Numbered from the stretch's first letter, positions 15,315 through 24,572 are shown. The stretch is DNA of 45,344 nt from Micromonospora sp. H61 (GCF_018070325.1 NZ_JAGPXY010000054.1:1-45344); one strand, 5' to 3'. Notes: generated by a model not told the origin, from the letters alone. Numbers and translations: made by a program.

Positions 15315-15430
15315 TGTCCAGCCTCCGCGATGATGGATCGGGATGCCTGGCCCTGGCGCTTGGCGCCGGGGCCATCTTCCTGCCGCCAGGCTGAGGAGGG
15401 CGGCTGGACGGTCAGATCCCGACGCGGCGC

Positions 15431-15462
15431 GTCCGTCGGCGGGCGCGCGCCCGCCGACGGAC
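15431..15462. terminator. Perfect 32-bp palindrome, bidirectional terminator
   Basis: Two 16-base half-sites (gtccgtcggcgggcgc and its reverse complement) are directly adjacent with no unpaired centre. It lies between the convergent secreted-protein gene (stop 15314) and the methyltransferase gene (stop 15481), so a terminator serving both is the simplest reading. Confidence 0.75.
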
Positions 15463-15480
15463 CTCAACGCAAGACGCCGC

Positions 15481-16308
15481 CTATGGTTTGCGGGCGAGGA
15501 GCCCGACAAAGGTGTGATAGGTGTCGGTCTGCACCGTAGCCGGTGCGTCCGGCTCTGGGCGCCACTCGGCCAGCGGCACCAGCCCCGGCTCCAACACCGT
15601 CAGGCCATCGGCGAACGAGAGGATCTCCTCGTCGGTACGCCAGCGGCCGGTGCCCAGCGACTCGTTGAAGACCCGCTCGACCTCGCGGGCCTTGCGGGAG
15701 CCCTCCGGGTCTCGCTCGCCCGGGTCGCGGAAGTGCGAGATCGCCACGTAGCTGCCGGAGGGCAGCGCGTCGATCAACGCGGCCGCCACCGCCTTCGGGT
15801 CCTCGTCGTCGCCGAGGTGGTGCAGGATCGCGAAGAGCAGCAAGCCGATCGGCCGGTCGAAGTCGAGGAACCGGCGTACGTCCGGGTGGTTGAGGATCGC
15901 CTCCGGCTCCCGGATGTCCGCCTGGATCACCGTCGCGGTGCCCTCCGCGGCGAGCAGGGCCCGCCCGTGCGTCAGGACGATCGGGTCATTGTCCACATAG
16001 ACCACCTGAGCCTTTGGGTTCTGCTCGGTGGCGACCTCGTGCACGTTGCCCTGGGTGGGCAGCCCCGAACCGATGTCGAGGAACTGGTCGATGCCCGCCT
16101 CGCTGACGAGGAAGCGAATCACTCGACGCAGGAAGGCCCGGTTCGCCTGGCCGGCTGCCGGCCCGTCCGGTGTGATCCGCAGGGCGTGCTCGGCAACCTT
16201 CCGGTCGACCTCGAAGTTGTCCTTGCCGCCCAGGAAGAAGTCATAGACCCGGGCCACGCTGGGAATGTTGGGGTCGATACCGGGGGGTGCCGCCTTGTCG
16301 CGGGTCAC
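15481..16308 (-). CDS. SAM-dependent methyltransferase, PF04672-type
   Basis: The 275-residue protein has the actinobacterial Methyltransf_19 pattern: PNIPSVARVYDFFLGGKDNF near the N terminus, FLDIGSGLPTQGNVHEVA as SAM motif I, VVYVDNDPIVLTHG with the ribose-binding acidic residue, a VIQADIREP motif and LLLFAILHHLGDDEDP after motif IV. These proteins are abundant in Streptomyces and Micromonospora; substrates are mostly unknown. GTG at 16308 is preferred because GGAG lies six bases upstream; an in-frame ATG at 16320 has no ribosome site. No partner genes nearby indicate a pathway. Confidence 0.9.
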   Translation of the reverse strand: MTRDKAAPPGIDPNIPSVARVYDFFLGGKDNFEVDRKVAEHALRITPDGPAAGQANRAFLRRVIRFLVSEAGIDQFLDIGSGLPTQGNVHEVATEQNPKAQVVYVDNDPIVLTHGRALLAAEGTATVIQADIREPEAILNHPDVRRFLDFDRPIGLLLFAILHHLGDDEDPKAVAAALIDALPSGSYVAISHFRDPGERDPEGSRKAREVERVFNESLGTGRWRTDEEILSFADGLTVLEPGLVPLAEWRPEPDAPATVQTDTYHTFVGLLARKP

Positions 16309-16452
16309 AGGCGTCTCCATTCGATGGGGATTGGCGCAGGTCGAGGTCTGCGGCGGTGCCGGTGTTCCGGCGAGTGTAACGATCGGGAGGATCGAATTTT
16401 GCCCCACTGGTATCGCTCCCAGTGAATCGTCCCCTCGGTAATGGCGACACAC

Positions 16453-16483
16453 CGGGTCGCGGCCGGTAGCCGGCCGCGACCCG
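16453..16483 (-). terminator. Terminator downstream of DUF1996 gene
   Basis: A perfect 14-bp stem (arms 16453-16466 and 16470-16483, left arm cgggtcgcggccgg) with a 3-base loop, 28 bases past the stop codon of the DUF1996 gene on the minus strand. Confidence 0.8.
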
Positions 16484-16510
16484 TCCCGCCCGAGCGACGC
16501 GGCCCCGGCG

Positions 16511-18271
16511 TCAGGAGCAGTTCTTGCCCTTGTTGATGCAGGTGGCGATGCGTTGCATCGTCTGGGCGGAGTTGACGTTGACGAAGTCGTTGTGGTCGGA
16601 GAAGGGGTTGTGGTTCTCCTCGGGGAAGGAGTCGAGGGCGTACTGGCCTTTGACCTGCACGTCGCGGGGGATGTCGTAGGCCACTGTGATCCGCAGTTGC
16701 GGGATCGCCCGGAAGCCCTGTGGGCAGCCGCCGGTGGCCTTGTCGGCGAACGCGACGTGGTTGCGGTGGTTGTCGCTGTCGACGTTCCTGCCGTCCCAGC
16801 AGCCGGGGAAGTCGTGGACGCGCTGCACCTGGCTGCCGGCGGGGCAGATCGGGTACTTGTCGGAGAGCCGGTCGGTGAAGCCCGAGCAGGTCCAGGTGGC
16901 ACGGGCGTTGGCCGGGCCACGGCTGGTGGGCTTGGCGTCACCGGTGAGGGCCCGCAGGAACTTCGGCATCGGCACCACTTTGCTGACGGGGTTGCCGCGG
17001 TATTCGATCAGCACCTGCGCCGGGCGGACGATGCCGCCGGTGTTGCCGGGCAGCTCAAAGTTGGGCCCCTGCGGGTCGGGCAGTGCGGCGGCGCTGGTGG
17101 GTGCGCTGCTTGGTGCCGCCGGGGTGCTGGGGGCCTGGTCCAGTGTGCAGCCGGCGAGCGCTTCGAGACCCTGCGGGCGGGGGGCCTGCCGCCCGATCGC
17201 GGTGGCGATCCGGTCGAGCACGGCGACCCGCTTGGCGCGTAGCGGTCCGAGGATGGCGTTGTCGACGAAGGCCGGGCCGCCCTGGCCACGGCTGGTGACG
17301 AGGCGTTCGTTGGCTTCGGAGATCTGCCGGTCGAGTTCGTCGAGGTTGCGGTTCACCTCGGCGAGCGCCCGATCGGGTACGCCGGGCACCCTGTCCCGCA
17401 CGGCGGGGCACTGGATCCGCGGATTCGCGGCCTGGGCCGCCTTCACACTCGAACGGTGGGCGCTGCCGGGCATCCGGGCGTGCATGTCGTCGTAGCTGAC
17501 ATCACAGTCGACAAGCGAGACCAGGCCAGGCTGGTTACCGCCGGCGGTAGTGATCGTGGTGCTGATCTGCCTGATCATCGCGGCACGTCGGGCCCGCAGC
17601 GAGTCGATGACCTCCCGGTTGAAGGCGGCGTCGATGCGGCCCCGGCTGCCGGTCATCCGCTGGTTCGCGGCGGCCTGCTGGCGATCCAGCTCGGCCAGCA
17701 GTCGGTCGACGGTGCTGCGGGCCCCGGTGGGGACGGCCCGCAGCCGTTTGCCGACCGAGGGGCAGACGACCATCGGCTGGGTCTGGGCGAGGGCCTGCTG
17801 GACGCCCTTGCCGCTGCGAACGGTCTTGTCGATTCGCACCACCGGCCAGAAGTAGGACGACTTGTCGCCGTTGCGGCAGGTGGTGCCGGAGGCGTCCAGA
17901 TCGGCGTCGGAGGAGTTCGCGGTGATGGCCAGGTTGCCGACGAAGTCGTGGACGTGTTCGGCGCCGTTGCGGATGCCGGGCTGGGCCACCGGGTTGTCCG
18001 GGCTGAACTTGCCGTTGCCGTTCGTGCCGCAGTCGACGGTGAACCGGCCGGTCGACGCACCGGCGGCCGGCCTCGGGTTCCGCACGTTCGGCGGCACGTT
18101 CTCGATCGACACGAACTGGTCCAGGCTGGTGGCGGCATCCGCGGTGCCCTTGCCGCCACTGGAGACGAAGGTGGCGGTGAGCGCGCCGGTGGCCGCCAGC
18201 ACGAGCGCGGCCATGGCGATTCGGGCCGGCCGGGTCTGGACCAGTGCGGTCCCGTTCTTTCTGCGGTTCAT
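16511..18271 (-). CDS. Secreted DUF1996 protein with duplicated helical insert
   Basis: The 586-residue protein has a signal segment (about 15-45, IAMAALVLAATGALTATFV). DUF1996 features lie at both ends: GIRNGAEHVHDFVGN at 99-113, then RVHDFPGCWDGRN at 484-496, NHRNHVAFAD and CPQGFRAIPQLRI near the C terminus. Between them is an insert holding two related units of about 88 residues, C170-C256 and C288-C375. Each starts CP.V..R, contains a helical hairpin with AELDRQQAAANQRM or DELDRQISEANERLV, then SLRARRAAMIRQI or PLRAKRVAVLDRI, and ends at a Cys. A Pro/Ser/Ala linker follows. DUF1996 is of unknown function, often in secreted fungal and actinobacterial proteins. ATG 18271 has GAGGAG upstream. 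Confidence 0.85.
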   Translation of the reverse strand: MNRRKNGTALVQTRPARIAMAALVLAATGALTATFVSSGGKGTADAATSLDQFVSIENVPPNVRNPRPAAGASTGRFTVDCGTNGNGKFSPDNPVAQPGIRNGAEHVHDFVGNLAITANSSDADLDASGTTCRNGDKSSYFWPVVRIDKTVRSGKGVQQALAQTQPMVVCPSVGKRLRAVPTGARSTVDRLLAELDRQQAAANQRMTGSRGRIDAAFNREVIDSLRARRAAMIRQISTTITTAGGNQPGLVSLVDCDVSYDDMHARMPGSAHRSSVKAAQAANPRIQCPAVRDRVPGVPDRALAEVNRNLDELDRQISEANERLVTSRGQGGPAFVDNAILGPLRAKRVAVLDRIATAIGRQAPRPQGLEALAGCTLDQAPSTPAAPSSAPTSAAALPDPQGPNFELPGNTGGIVRPAQVLIEYRGNPVSKVVPMPKFLRALTGDAKPTSRGPANARATWTCSGFTDRLSDKYPICPAGSQVQRVHDFPGCWDGRNVDSDNHRNHVAFADKATGGCPQGFRAIPQLRITVAYDIPRDVQVKGQYALDSFPEENHNPFSDHNDFVNVNSAQTMQRIATCINKGKNCS

Positions 18272-18465
18272 CGGAATCTCCTCAAAGCCGGAAAGGGCTC
18301 CGGTGATGTGCTGTCTCCCCTCGGTACGGGCCAACGGGCGGTCAACGGTCAGCGGTCACCGGGCACGTCATGGTTCGGTAAGAAGTCGGGCATGAGCCGC
18401 GCCGATCACCGGCCGAGGCGTGAGACACGTTGGCGATCATCGATCTCTTGCTGCATCGTCGAGGT

Positions 18466-19656
18466 ATGACTGGCGTTCGCTCGTCCTCGCTGTTCCGCCG
18501 TCTGCGGCCGGGCCTGCTGGCCGCCGTCGTGCTGTCGACGGCGGTGCTCGGCACCGCTCTGAGCGCCGCACCGGCGGCCGACGCCGGCACCGTGACGCCC
18601 GCCGCGTACCCGCGGGTCGCCCCGGCACCCGGTGGGGCCGCGGGGTCCGTCGCAGCGCCGGCCGGAACCGCGCCGCCAACGTCGCCGACGCCGTCCGGTA
18701 CGCCGAGCACCTCGCCCGCCCTGCCGAGTGCGCCCACGAACCTGACCGCCAGCGAGGTCCGGAGCGCGTCGGTCACCCTCACCTGGACGGCCGCCGCGCC
18801 CGGCTGCTGCGCCATCACCGGGTACGACATCACGTACTACCAGGAGTTCGGCGACATCGTCTTCAGCGCCAGCGTCGGGGCCGTCACCAGCACCACGATC
18901 ACCGGCCAGCTTGGGGCGGGCCAGCAGTACACGTTCCGATTGATCGCCCGGGACAGCCTCGGGCAACGCTCGAACTGGTCGGACGCGCTGACAGTGGTCA
19001 CACCGGTGACGGACACCGGCCCGGACACCACCCCGCCGACCGCGCCGCAGAACCTGACCGTCGGCGAGGTGACCGCCTCGACCGGCACGTTGTCCTGGTC
19101 GCCGTCGACGGACGACGTCGGCGTGCTCGGGTACAACGTCTACCGGTTCGACGGCTGGTTCACCTCGCAATTCGTCGCCACCGTGCCGGGTACGACGTAC
19201 ACGACGCCGCTGCCTGCGTCGACGCCGCTGCGGAACCTGTACTACGTGCGGGCCCGGGACGCGGTGGGCAACGTGTCGATCGCGTCGAACACCGTCACTC
19301 TGCCCACGACGACGACTCCGACGCCCCCGCCGCCCTCGACCTGCCGGGTGACCTACCGGAACCAGTCCGAGTGGCAGGGCGGTTTCGTGGCCACGGCGAC
19401 GGTCCACAACGCCGGGGCGGCACCGATCGACGGCTGGGCCGTCACCTTCAACTTCCCGGGAGACCAGCAGGTGACCTCGGGGTGGAACGCCACGATCGGC
19501 CAGACCGGGACCACAGTGACCGCTCGTGACGTCGACTGGAACCGCGTCCTCGCGCCGAACGGCTCGGCGACCTTCGGCGTCCAGGGGCGGTGGAGTGTCA
19601 GCGACGCGCCGCCGACCGGCTTCTCGCTGAACGGCGCCCCCTGCACGGCGGGCTGA
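18466..19656 (+). CDS. Secreted Fn3-Fn3-CBM2 protein without catalytic domain
   Basis: A 396-residue secreted protein. The signal peptide ends near residue 40 (APAADA) and is followed by a Pro/Thr/Ser linker. Two fibronectin type III domains follow (about 88-180 and 190-280; APTNLTASEVRSASVTLTW and APQNLTVGEVTASTGTLSW). A TTTTPTPPPP linker leads to a C-terminal family 2 carbohydrate-binding module (293-394) closed by Cys293 and Cys393, with Trp303, Trp324 and Trp340 in the usual ligand-face positions. No hydrolase domain is present. The partner is probably the GH53 enzyme encoded 9 bp downstream. The ATG at 18466 has a GAGG rather close to it; a TTG at 18430 is the alternative. Confidence 0.9.
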   Translation: MTGVRSSSLFRRLRPGLLAAVVLSTAVLGTALSAAPAADAGTVTPAAYPRVAPAPGGAAGSVAAPAGTAPPTSPTPSGTPSTSPALPSAPTNLTASEVRSASVTLTWTAAAPGCCAITGYDITYYQEFGDIVFSASVGAVTSTTITGQLGAGQQYTFRLIARDSLGQRSNWSDALTVVTPVTDTGPDTTPPTAPQNLTVGEVTASTGTLSWSPSTDDVGVLGYNVYRFDGWFTSQFVATVPGTTYTTPLPASTPLRNLYYVRARDAVGNVSIASNTVTLPTTTTPTPPPPSTCRVTYRNQSEWQGGFVATATVHNAGAAPIDGWAVTFNFPGDQQVTSGWNATIGQTGTTVTARDVDWNRVLAPNGSATFGVQGRWSVSDAPPTGFSLNGAPCTAG

Positions 19657-19665
19657 AGGAGCCTC

Positions 19666-20808
19666 GTGATTACCCATACGGTTGTGCCCCACCACCGCCG
19701 CGCCAGGGCCCTGCTCGGGGCGGTTACGGCCGGCATCCTCACCGTCGCCACCACGCTCGCCGGTGCGCCCGCGCCCGTCTCCGCCGCGAACACGCTCACC
19801 ATGCGGGGTGCCGACGTCTCCTCGTTGCAGCGCAGCCTGGATCTCGGCGCCAGGTACCACGACGCCGGCGGGGTCGCCCGCGACCCACTGGACATCTTGA
19901 GGTCCGTCGGCGTCAACTACGTCCGGCTGCGCGTCTGGAACAACCCGATCAGCGGCTACAACAACAAGAACGCGGTGTTGGGCCAGGCGAGGGCGGCCAG
20001 GGCGAAGGGCCTCAAGGTGCTCATCGACTTCCACTACTCCGACACCTGGGCCGACCCTGGCAAGCAGTACAAGCCGGCAGCCTGGGCCGGCCACAGCCTG
20101 AGCCAACTGCGCACCGACGTCTACACCTTCACCTACGACGTCTGCGCCAGCCTGCGGGGGCAGGGCACCCCACCGGACAGTGTGCAGATCGGCAACGAGA
20201 TCAACGTCGGGATGCTGTGGAACGAGGGCAAGGTCGTCAACAACGACTTCGTCCCGCTGGCCGGCCTGCTGAAGCAGGGCTACAACGCGACCAAGGCGTG
20301 CGGCAGCGGCATCCCCGTGATGATCCATACCGCAAACGCCGACAGCAACGCCAACGCCCGATGGTTCTACGACGGCATCCGCGCCCAGGGTGTGCAGTGG
20401 GACATCACCGCCCAGTCGTACTACTGCATGTGGCACGGCACCCTGGCGAACCTCTACAACAACATCGTCGATCTGCGCGGGCGCTACGGCAAGCCGGTGG
20501 TGATCGTGGAGACCGCGTACCCCTTCACCCGGAACAACGCGGACAGCGAGCCGAACGCCATCGGCGACGCGACCTGTGACGGCATCAGCGCGACCTGGTC
20601 CGGGCAGGCCCAGGAGTTCGACTGGGTGCAGAACACCGCCCGCAACGCTGGCGCCATCGGCGTCTTCTACTGGGAACCGACCTGGTACGCCGTCCGCGGC
20701 AACGGCTGGGATCCGGCCAACATCAACGGCACCGGAAACCAGTGGGACAACATGGCCGTCTTCGACTGGTCAGGGCGGGTGAACCCGGGCGTACGGTGGA
20801 CGCCCTGA
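19666..20808 (+). CDS. GH53 arabinogalactan endo-beta-1,4-galactanase
   Basis: The 380-residue secreted enzyme (signal peptide to about residue 40, VSA/AN) is a family 53 TIM barrel: MRGADVSSLQ start, NYVRLRVWNNP, LIDFHYSDTWADPGKQ, the acid/base Glu178 in VQIGNEIN, MIHTANADSN, and nucleophile Glu282 in PVVIVETAYPF, ending GVFYWEPTWY. Such enzymes hydrolyse beta-1,4-galactan side chains of pectin (type I arabinogalactan) outside the cell. Length is normal for a single-domain form, with no binding module of its own. The GTG start has AAGGAG in front and lies 9 bp after the CBM2 gene, so the two are almost certainly one operon. Confidence 0.95.
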   Translation: MITHTVVPHHRRARALLGAVTAGILTVATTLAGAPAPVSAANTLTMRGADVSSLQRSLDLGARYHDAGGVARDPLDILRSVGVNYVRLRVWNNPISGYNNKNAVLGQARAARAKGLKVLIDFHYSDTWADPGKQYKPAAWAGHSLSQLRTDVYTFTYDVCASLRGQGTPPDSVQIGNEINVGMLWNEGKVVNNDFVPLAGLLKQGYNATKACGSGIPVMIHTANADSNANARWFYDGIRAQGVQWDITAQSYYCMWHGTLANLYNNIVDLRGRYGKPVVIVETAYPFTRNNADSEPNAIGDATCDGISATWSGQAQEFDWVQNTARNAGAIGVFYWEPTWYAVRGNGWDPANINGTGNQWDNMAVFDWSGRVNPGVRWTP

Positions 20809-20848
20809 CCCACTGCCGAACACTTCACGACCAGGCGGCGGGAAAGGC

Positions 20849-21235
20849 TCAGCAGGTGCGCGGCTGCCAACTCACCTTCGTCGCGAACATGGGCACATAC
20901 AGGTCCCCGCCGCCCGGGCGAGCGCAGATCGCGCCGGAAAGCTGCGTCCCGAGGTAGTTGTAGGACCAGGTGATCTCGGCGTTGCGGGAGGTGCGGTTGT
21001 AGAAGTTGAAGGCCGGGACGTTGCCGGACCACTCGGTAGTGGTCACCAGAGACGGAGTCGCGGTCGGGCCCTCTGCCGGGTGATCCCAGTTGGGCCAGAT
21101 GCAGAACGTGCCCTGCGGACAGTTCCCGGGCAGCCAGGCTTCGTTCGATGCTTGGGAGCTTGCCGCCGAAGCGGCGGGGGCGGTGGCCAGCACGCTGGCG
21201 ACGGACGCGGCGAGGGCGATGGATTTTAACAGCAC
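20849..21235 (-). CDS. Secreted peptidase inhibitor family I36 protein
   Basis: The 128-residue protein has a signal peptide (MLLKSIALAASVASVL, cleavage near ASA/AS at 24) and a mature domain with CPQGTFCIWPNWD, an aromatic Asn-rich stretch FNFYNRTSRNAEITW and closing cysteines (AICARP and a terminal Cys). C-P-x-G-x-x-C-x-[FW] is the hallmark of the I36 inhibitor (SMI-like) fold, a beta/gamma-crystallin-type domain that inhibits metalloproteases in its founding member. Many actinobacterial members are untested. It converges with the GH53 gene with a 40-bp gap. Confidence 0.85.
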   Translation of the reverse strand: MLLKSIALAASVASVLATAPAASAASSQASNEAWLPGNCPQGTFCIWPNWDHPAEGPTATPSLVTTTEWSGNVPAFNFYNRTSRNAEITWSYNYLGTQLSGAICARPGGGDLYVPMFATKVSWQPRTC

Positions 21236-21474
21236 GATTCACCTACTTGCATCGATAGCCATGGATGAATGCCAAAAGGCTACCGGTGGAAATTTGAAGG
21301 GTCAAGCAATAGGAGCGCTGATCAAGGTGTCGCCGCCGATCAGCCCCGGGCCTGCGTCGGATCGTCGCCCTGTCGGGCCGGGGATGGGCAGAACGCCGAT
21401 AACGGCGCCGATCTGTCGCAGGCTGGTGACGAGCGTTCGGAAGACGCTCGTGGCATCAAGGAAGAGAAACCAAC

Positions 21475-22476
21475 ATGATCTTGCAGAAGCACGCGATCGG
21501 TGGTCAAGGGCTGGTGGCCTCGGTCGAGGGACTCGGCACCATGGGCATGACCGCGATGTACGGCACCCCGGACGACGCCGAGTCCGCCGCCACCGTTCAC
21601 CGCGCACTCGAACTGGGCGTGACCCTGTTCGACACCGCGGACATGTACGGCCCGCTCACCGGGGAGGAACTGCTCGGCCGGGCGCTGAGAGGGCGTCGCC
21701 ACCAGGCCCTCATCGCGACCAAGTTCGGCGGTGTGACGTTCGACGATGCCGGCCGCATCATCGGCGGCGCCAACGGGCAACCTGACTACGTGCGCAAGTC
21801 GCTCGACGGATCGTTGCGCCGGCTCGGCACCGACTACATCGACCTGTACTTCCAGCACCGGGTCGACCCGAACGTACCGGTCGAGGAGACCTTCGGCGCG
21901 CTCGGCGAACTCGTCACCGAAGGCAAGATCCGGTACCTCGGGATCAGCGAGGCGTCGCCGGAGAGCATTCGCGCCGCGCATGCCACCGCGCCACTGTCGG
22001 CGGTGCAGACCGAGTACTCGTTGTTCACCCGAAATGTGGAGACCAATGGTGTGCTCGACACAGTGCGAGACCTGGGCATCGGGTTCGTGGCGTACGCGCC
22101 GTTGGGCCGTGGTTTCCTGACCGGCTCGGTTCGTGGTCTGGAAGACCTGCCCGAGAACGACTGGCGTCGTACCTGGCCGCGGTTCGCCGAGGAGAACCTC
22201 CGGCAGAACCTGCTCCTGGTGGACCGGATCCGCGCCATCGCGGAACAGGCGGGTGTCACGCCCGGCCAGCTCGCGTTGGCCTGGGTGCTGGCGCAAGGTG
22301 ACCACGTCACCGCAATCCCCGGCACCAAGCGTCGGACGTATCTGGAGGAGAACGTCGCCGCCGCGCAGCTCAGGATTGATGCCGGCTTGCTCGATGAACT
22401 CAGCGCCGCCGCTCCGGTCGGTGCCGCCGCCGGGGAGCGCTACGCCGGACCGGCCATGGCCGCGATCCAGGAGTAG
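21475..22476 (+). CDS. Aldo/keto reductase
   Basis: A 333-residue TIM-barrel NADPH-dependent reductase. The catalytic tetrad is Asp53 and Tyr58 (FDTADMYG), Lys83 (IATKFG) and His128 (YFQHRVD). The strand YLGISEASPESIRAA, the QTEYSLFTR segment and PLGRGFLTG are typical of the AKR11/13 (YajO, pyridoxal reductase-like) branch, and the NADP-binding loop AIPGTKRRTYLEEN is present. The substrate is unknown. ATG at 21475 has AAGGAAG nearby. The next gene, a MmyB-like regulator, starts 73 bp downstream on the same strand and probably controls it. Confidence 0.93.
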   Translation: MILQKHAIGGQGLVASVEGLGTMGMTAMYGTPDDAESAATVHRALELGVTLFDTADMYGPLTGEELLGRALRGRRHQALIATKFGGVTFDDAGRIIGGANGQPDYVRKSLDGSLRRLGTDYIDLYFQHRVDPNVPVEETFGALGELVTEGKIRYLGISEASPESIRAAHATAPLSAVQTEYSLFTRNVETNGVLDTVRDLGIGFVAYAPLGRGFLTGSVRGLEDLPENDWRRTWPRFAEENLRQNLLLVDRIRAIAEQAGVTPGQLALAWVLAQGDHVTAIPGTKRRTYLEENVAAAQLRIDAGLLDELSAAAPVGAAAGERYAGPAMAAIQE

Positions 22477-22549
22477 CTTCCGACATCGACGGGATCTTCG
22501 CGGTGCCTCCAGCAGCGCTGGTGGCACCGCGATCCGGAAAGGGCAGTTC

Positions 22550-23392
22550 GTGGCGCGAACCGAACTCGGCGACTTCCTGCGGGCTCGCCGGCAGGCACTC
22601 CGCCCGGCTGACGTCGGGCTCCCACCACGCGGGCGGCGCCGCACCCCCGGCCTACGCCGTGAGGAAGTCGCACTCCTGGCAAATGTGTCAGTCGACTACT
22701 ACGAACGACTCGAGCAGTCGCGCAACACCAACCCCTCGCAGGCTCTACTCGGCAGCCTGGCCCGGGCGTTGCGGCTCTCCGTCGACGAACGGGACTACCT
22801 CTACCGCCTCGCCGGACATCCCGCGCCGACGACCTCCAGCGTCAGCGGGTACGTCGACCCCGCGATGATGTTCCTCCTCGACGCACTCACCACGGTGCCA
22901 GCACACGTCATCGACGACCGGACCACCGTCCTCGCCCAGAACGCCCTCAGCCGCGCGCTGTTGGGCTCCTGGACCGACGGTGGCGACCAGCAGTCGAACG
23001 TGACCTGGCGCTGGTTCACCCACCCCGAATCCCGCGCGCTCAACGTGCCGGAGGAGCACGAGGCGATCGGCCGCGCATACGTCGCCGACCTACGCGCAGC
23101 CGCCGCCCGCAGCGGCCACGACCCCGTATCCGAACAACTGATCGCCGATCTCACCACTGTCAGCCCGGAATTTGCCCAGTACTGGTCCGACATGCAGGTC
23201 GCCCCGCTACAGACCACCCGCAAAATCCTCGTCCATCCGCAAGCCGGACGGCTGGACGTACAGTGCGACTTCGTTCTCAGCACCACCACGGGTCAGCGCC
23301 TGGTCATCTTCCGGCCTCAACCCGGCACGGCCACCGCCGACAACTTCGACTTTCTGCGCGCCCTCGGCGAACAATCCTTCGACAGTTCCTGA
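22550..23392 (+). CDS. XRE regulator with MmyB-like ligand-binding domain (copy 1)
   Basis: A 280-residue regulator. The N-terminal domain is ELGDFLRARRQALRPADVGL then RRTPGLRREEVALLANVSVD and YYERLEQSR, the standard MmyB/helix-turn-helix 31 pattern. Residues about 105-275 form the PAS-like MmyB ligand-binding domain (VPAHVIDDRTTVLAQNALSR and WRWFTHPESR, then a terminal VIFRPQPGTATADNFDFLRAL). The domain was seen to bind a fatty acid in a structural study I recall. GTG 22550 is chosen by family start. It follows the aldo/keto reductase gene and converges on a second copy. Confidence 0.93.
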   Translation: MARTELGDFLRARRQALRPADVGLPPRGRRRTPGLRREEVALLANVSVDYYERLEQSRNTNPSQALLGSLARALRLSVDERDYLYRLAGHPAPTTSSVSGYVDPAMMFLLDALTTVPAHVIDDRTTVLAQNALSRALLGSWTDGGDQQSNVTWRWFTHPESRALNVPEEHEAIGRAYVADLRAAAARSGHDPVSEQLIADLTTVSPEFAQYWSDMQVAPLQTTRKILVHPQAGRLDVQCDFVLSTTTGQRLVIFRPQPGTATADNFDFLRALGEQSFDSS

Positions 23393-23410
23393 ATCGCTAC
23401 GCCGATTCCG

Positions 23411-24358
23411 TCACCGCGATGGCGCGGTGGGCCGCTCCTGGGCGGCGTCTGGTCCCCAACTGGCCAGCAGTCGCAGCGCCTCCTCCGATCGCGACCCGGG
23501 CTCGGCGTGGTAGGTGCTCAGCATTTGCTCCGGATCACCGGGGAGCGCGAGTGTCTCGTAGCGCACTGTCAGCTCACCCACGAGCGGATGTGACAGGCGT
23601 ATGACGCCGTGCGTCTTCTTCTTGACATCGTGGGTGGCCCACAGTCTGCGGAAGTCCTCGCTCTTCAACGACAGTTCGCCGATCAGGGACGCCAGCGACG
23701 GGTCGTCGGCATGTCGGCCGGCGCCCAGCCGTAGTTGTCCCACCACGTCGTACGCCTTGGCTTCCCAGTCAGGAAACAACTTTCGGGACGCCGGGTCGAG
23801 GAAAGCGATCCTGGCCCAGTTCCGGTCCGATGAGGTACGGGCTGCCCAGTCACCGAAGAGGGCGGAGGCGGTCTGGTTCCAGGCCAGCACATCAGTGCGG
23901 GGCCCCCATACGTACGCTGGCACGCCTTCCAACGCGGCGAGCAGTTCTCGTATCTCGGCCCGTACCTGTTGGTGTGGCGGCCTGGGTCGGCGCTGATGCC
24001 GCTTGGGCTGGGCCAGGCGCACCAGATGGGCGTGCTCGGCTTCGGAGAGGTCGAGTACGCGGGAGATCGCGTCCAGCACCTCACGCGAGACATTGCGGGC
24101 GTTGCCCTGCTCGAATCGCGTGTAGTACGCCGCGGAGACCCCCGCGAGTTGCGCGAGTTCTTCCCGGCGCAGACCGGGGACGCGACGCCGTCGGCTGTAG
24201 TCGGTCAGCCCAACATCGGCCGGTTTGCGGCGGGCCCTGCGGGTGCGCAGAAACTCGCTCAGCTCCGCGCGGGGGTCGAGCCCTTGCTGCGGCTTCGGTT
24301 CGGTATCCGTGCCCGAAGTGGCTGAGAAATCGGTGTGAGTGACGTGGCGAGCTGCCAT
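23411..24358 (-). CDS. XRE regulator with MmyB-like ligand-binding domain (copy 2)
   Basis: A 315-residue relative of the gene opposite, with the same layout: a 30-residue polar N-terminal extension, AELSEFLRTRRARRKPADVG, RVPGLRREELAQLAGVSAAY, YTRFEQGNARNVS, then the MmyB-like domain with VPAYVWGPRTDVLAWNQTAS and RIAFLDPASRKLFPDW, ending LALPGDPEQMLSTYHAEPGS. It ends 18 bp from the end of copy 1 (convergent) and is divergent from the MFS gene at 24573 over about 210 bp, so that transporter is the likely target. ATG 24358 is the assumed start; codons further upstream lack support. Confidence 0.92.
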   Translation of the reverse strand: MAARHVTHTDFSATSGTDTEPKPQQGLDPRAELSEFLRTRRARRKPADVGLTDYSRRRRVPGLRREELAQLAGVSAAYYTRFEQGNARNVSREVLDAISRVLDLSEAEHAHLVRLAQPKRHQRRPRPPHQQVRAEIRELLAALEGVPAYVWGPRTDVLAWNQTASALFGDWAARTSSDRNWARIAFLDPASRKLFPDWEAKAYDVVGQLRLGAGRHADDPSLASLIGELSLKSEDFRRLWATHDVKKKTHGVIRLSHPLVGELTVRYETLALPGDPEQMLSTYHAEPGSRSEEALRLLASWGPDAAQERPTAPSR

Positions 24359-24572
24359 ATCTCGATTATTCCACGCAGTTCGCACCTCAACCTGTCCCTG
24401 CCAGTGGTAGCCACACGAGACGTAGGCCAAGCAGGTGGCTGGCTAGCGCCGCGCCCTTGAAGCACGCTCGATGTGACCTGAAGAAACAGCTTGCAAGCCC
24501 ATCCGGTGCACGCTGGCTTTCCGTCATCAATCCGCCCGGACGGCCTCGCCGCCCTATTTTCGAAAGAGCACC

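Noticed and set aside
18406..20436. 676-codon minus-strand open frame opposite the CBM2/GH53 operon
   Set aside because: Composition is Arg/Gly/Val-rich without domain pattern; the opposite strand encodes two clear secreted proteins with ribosome sites.
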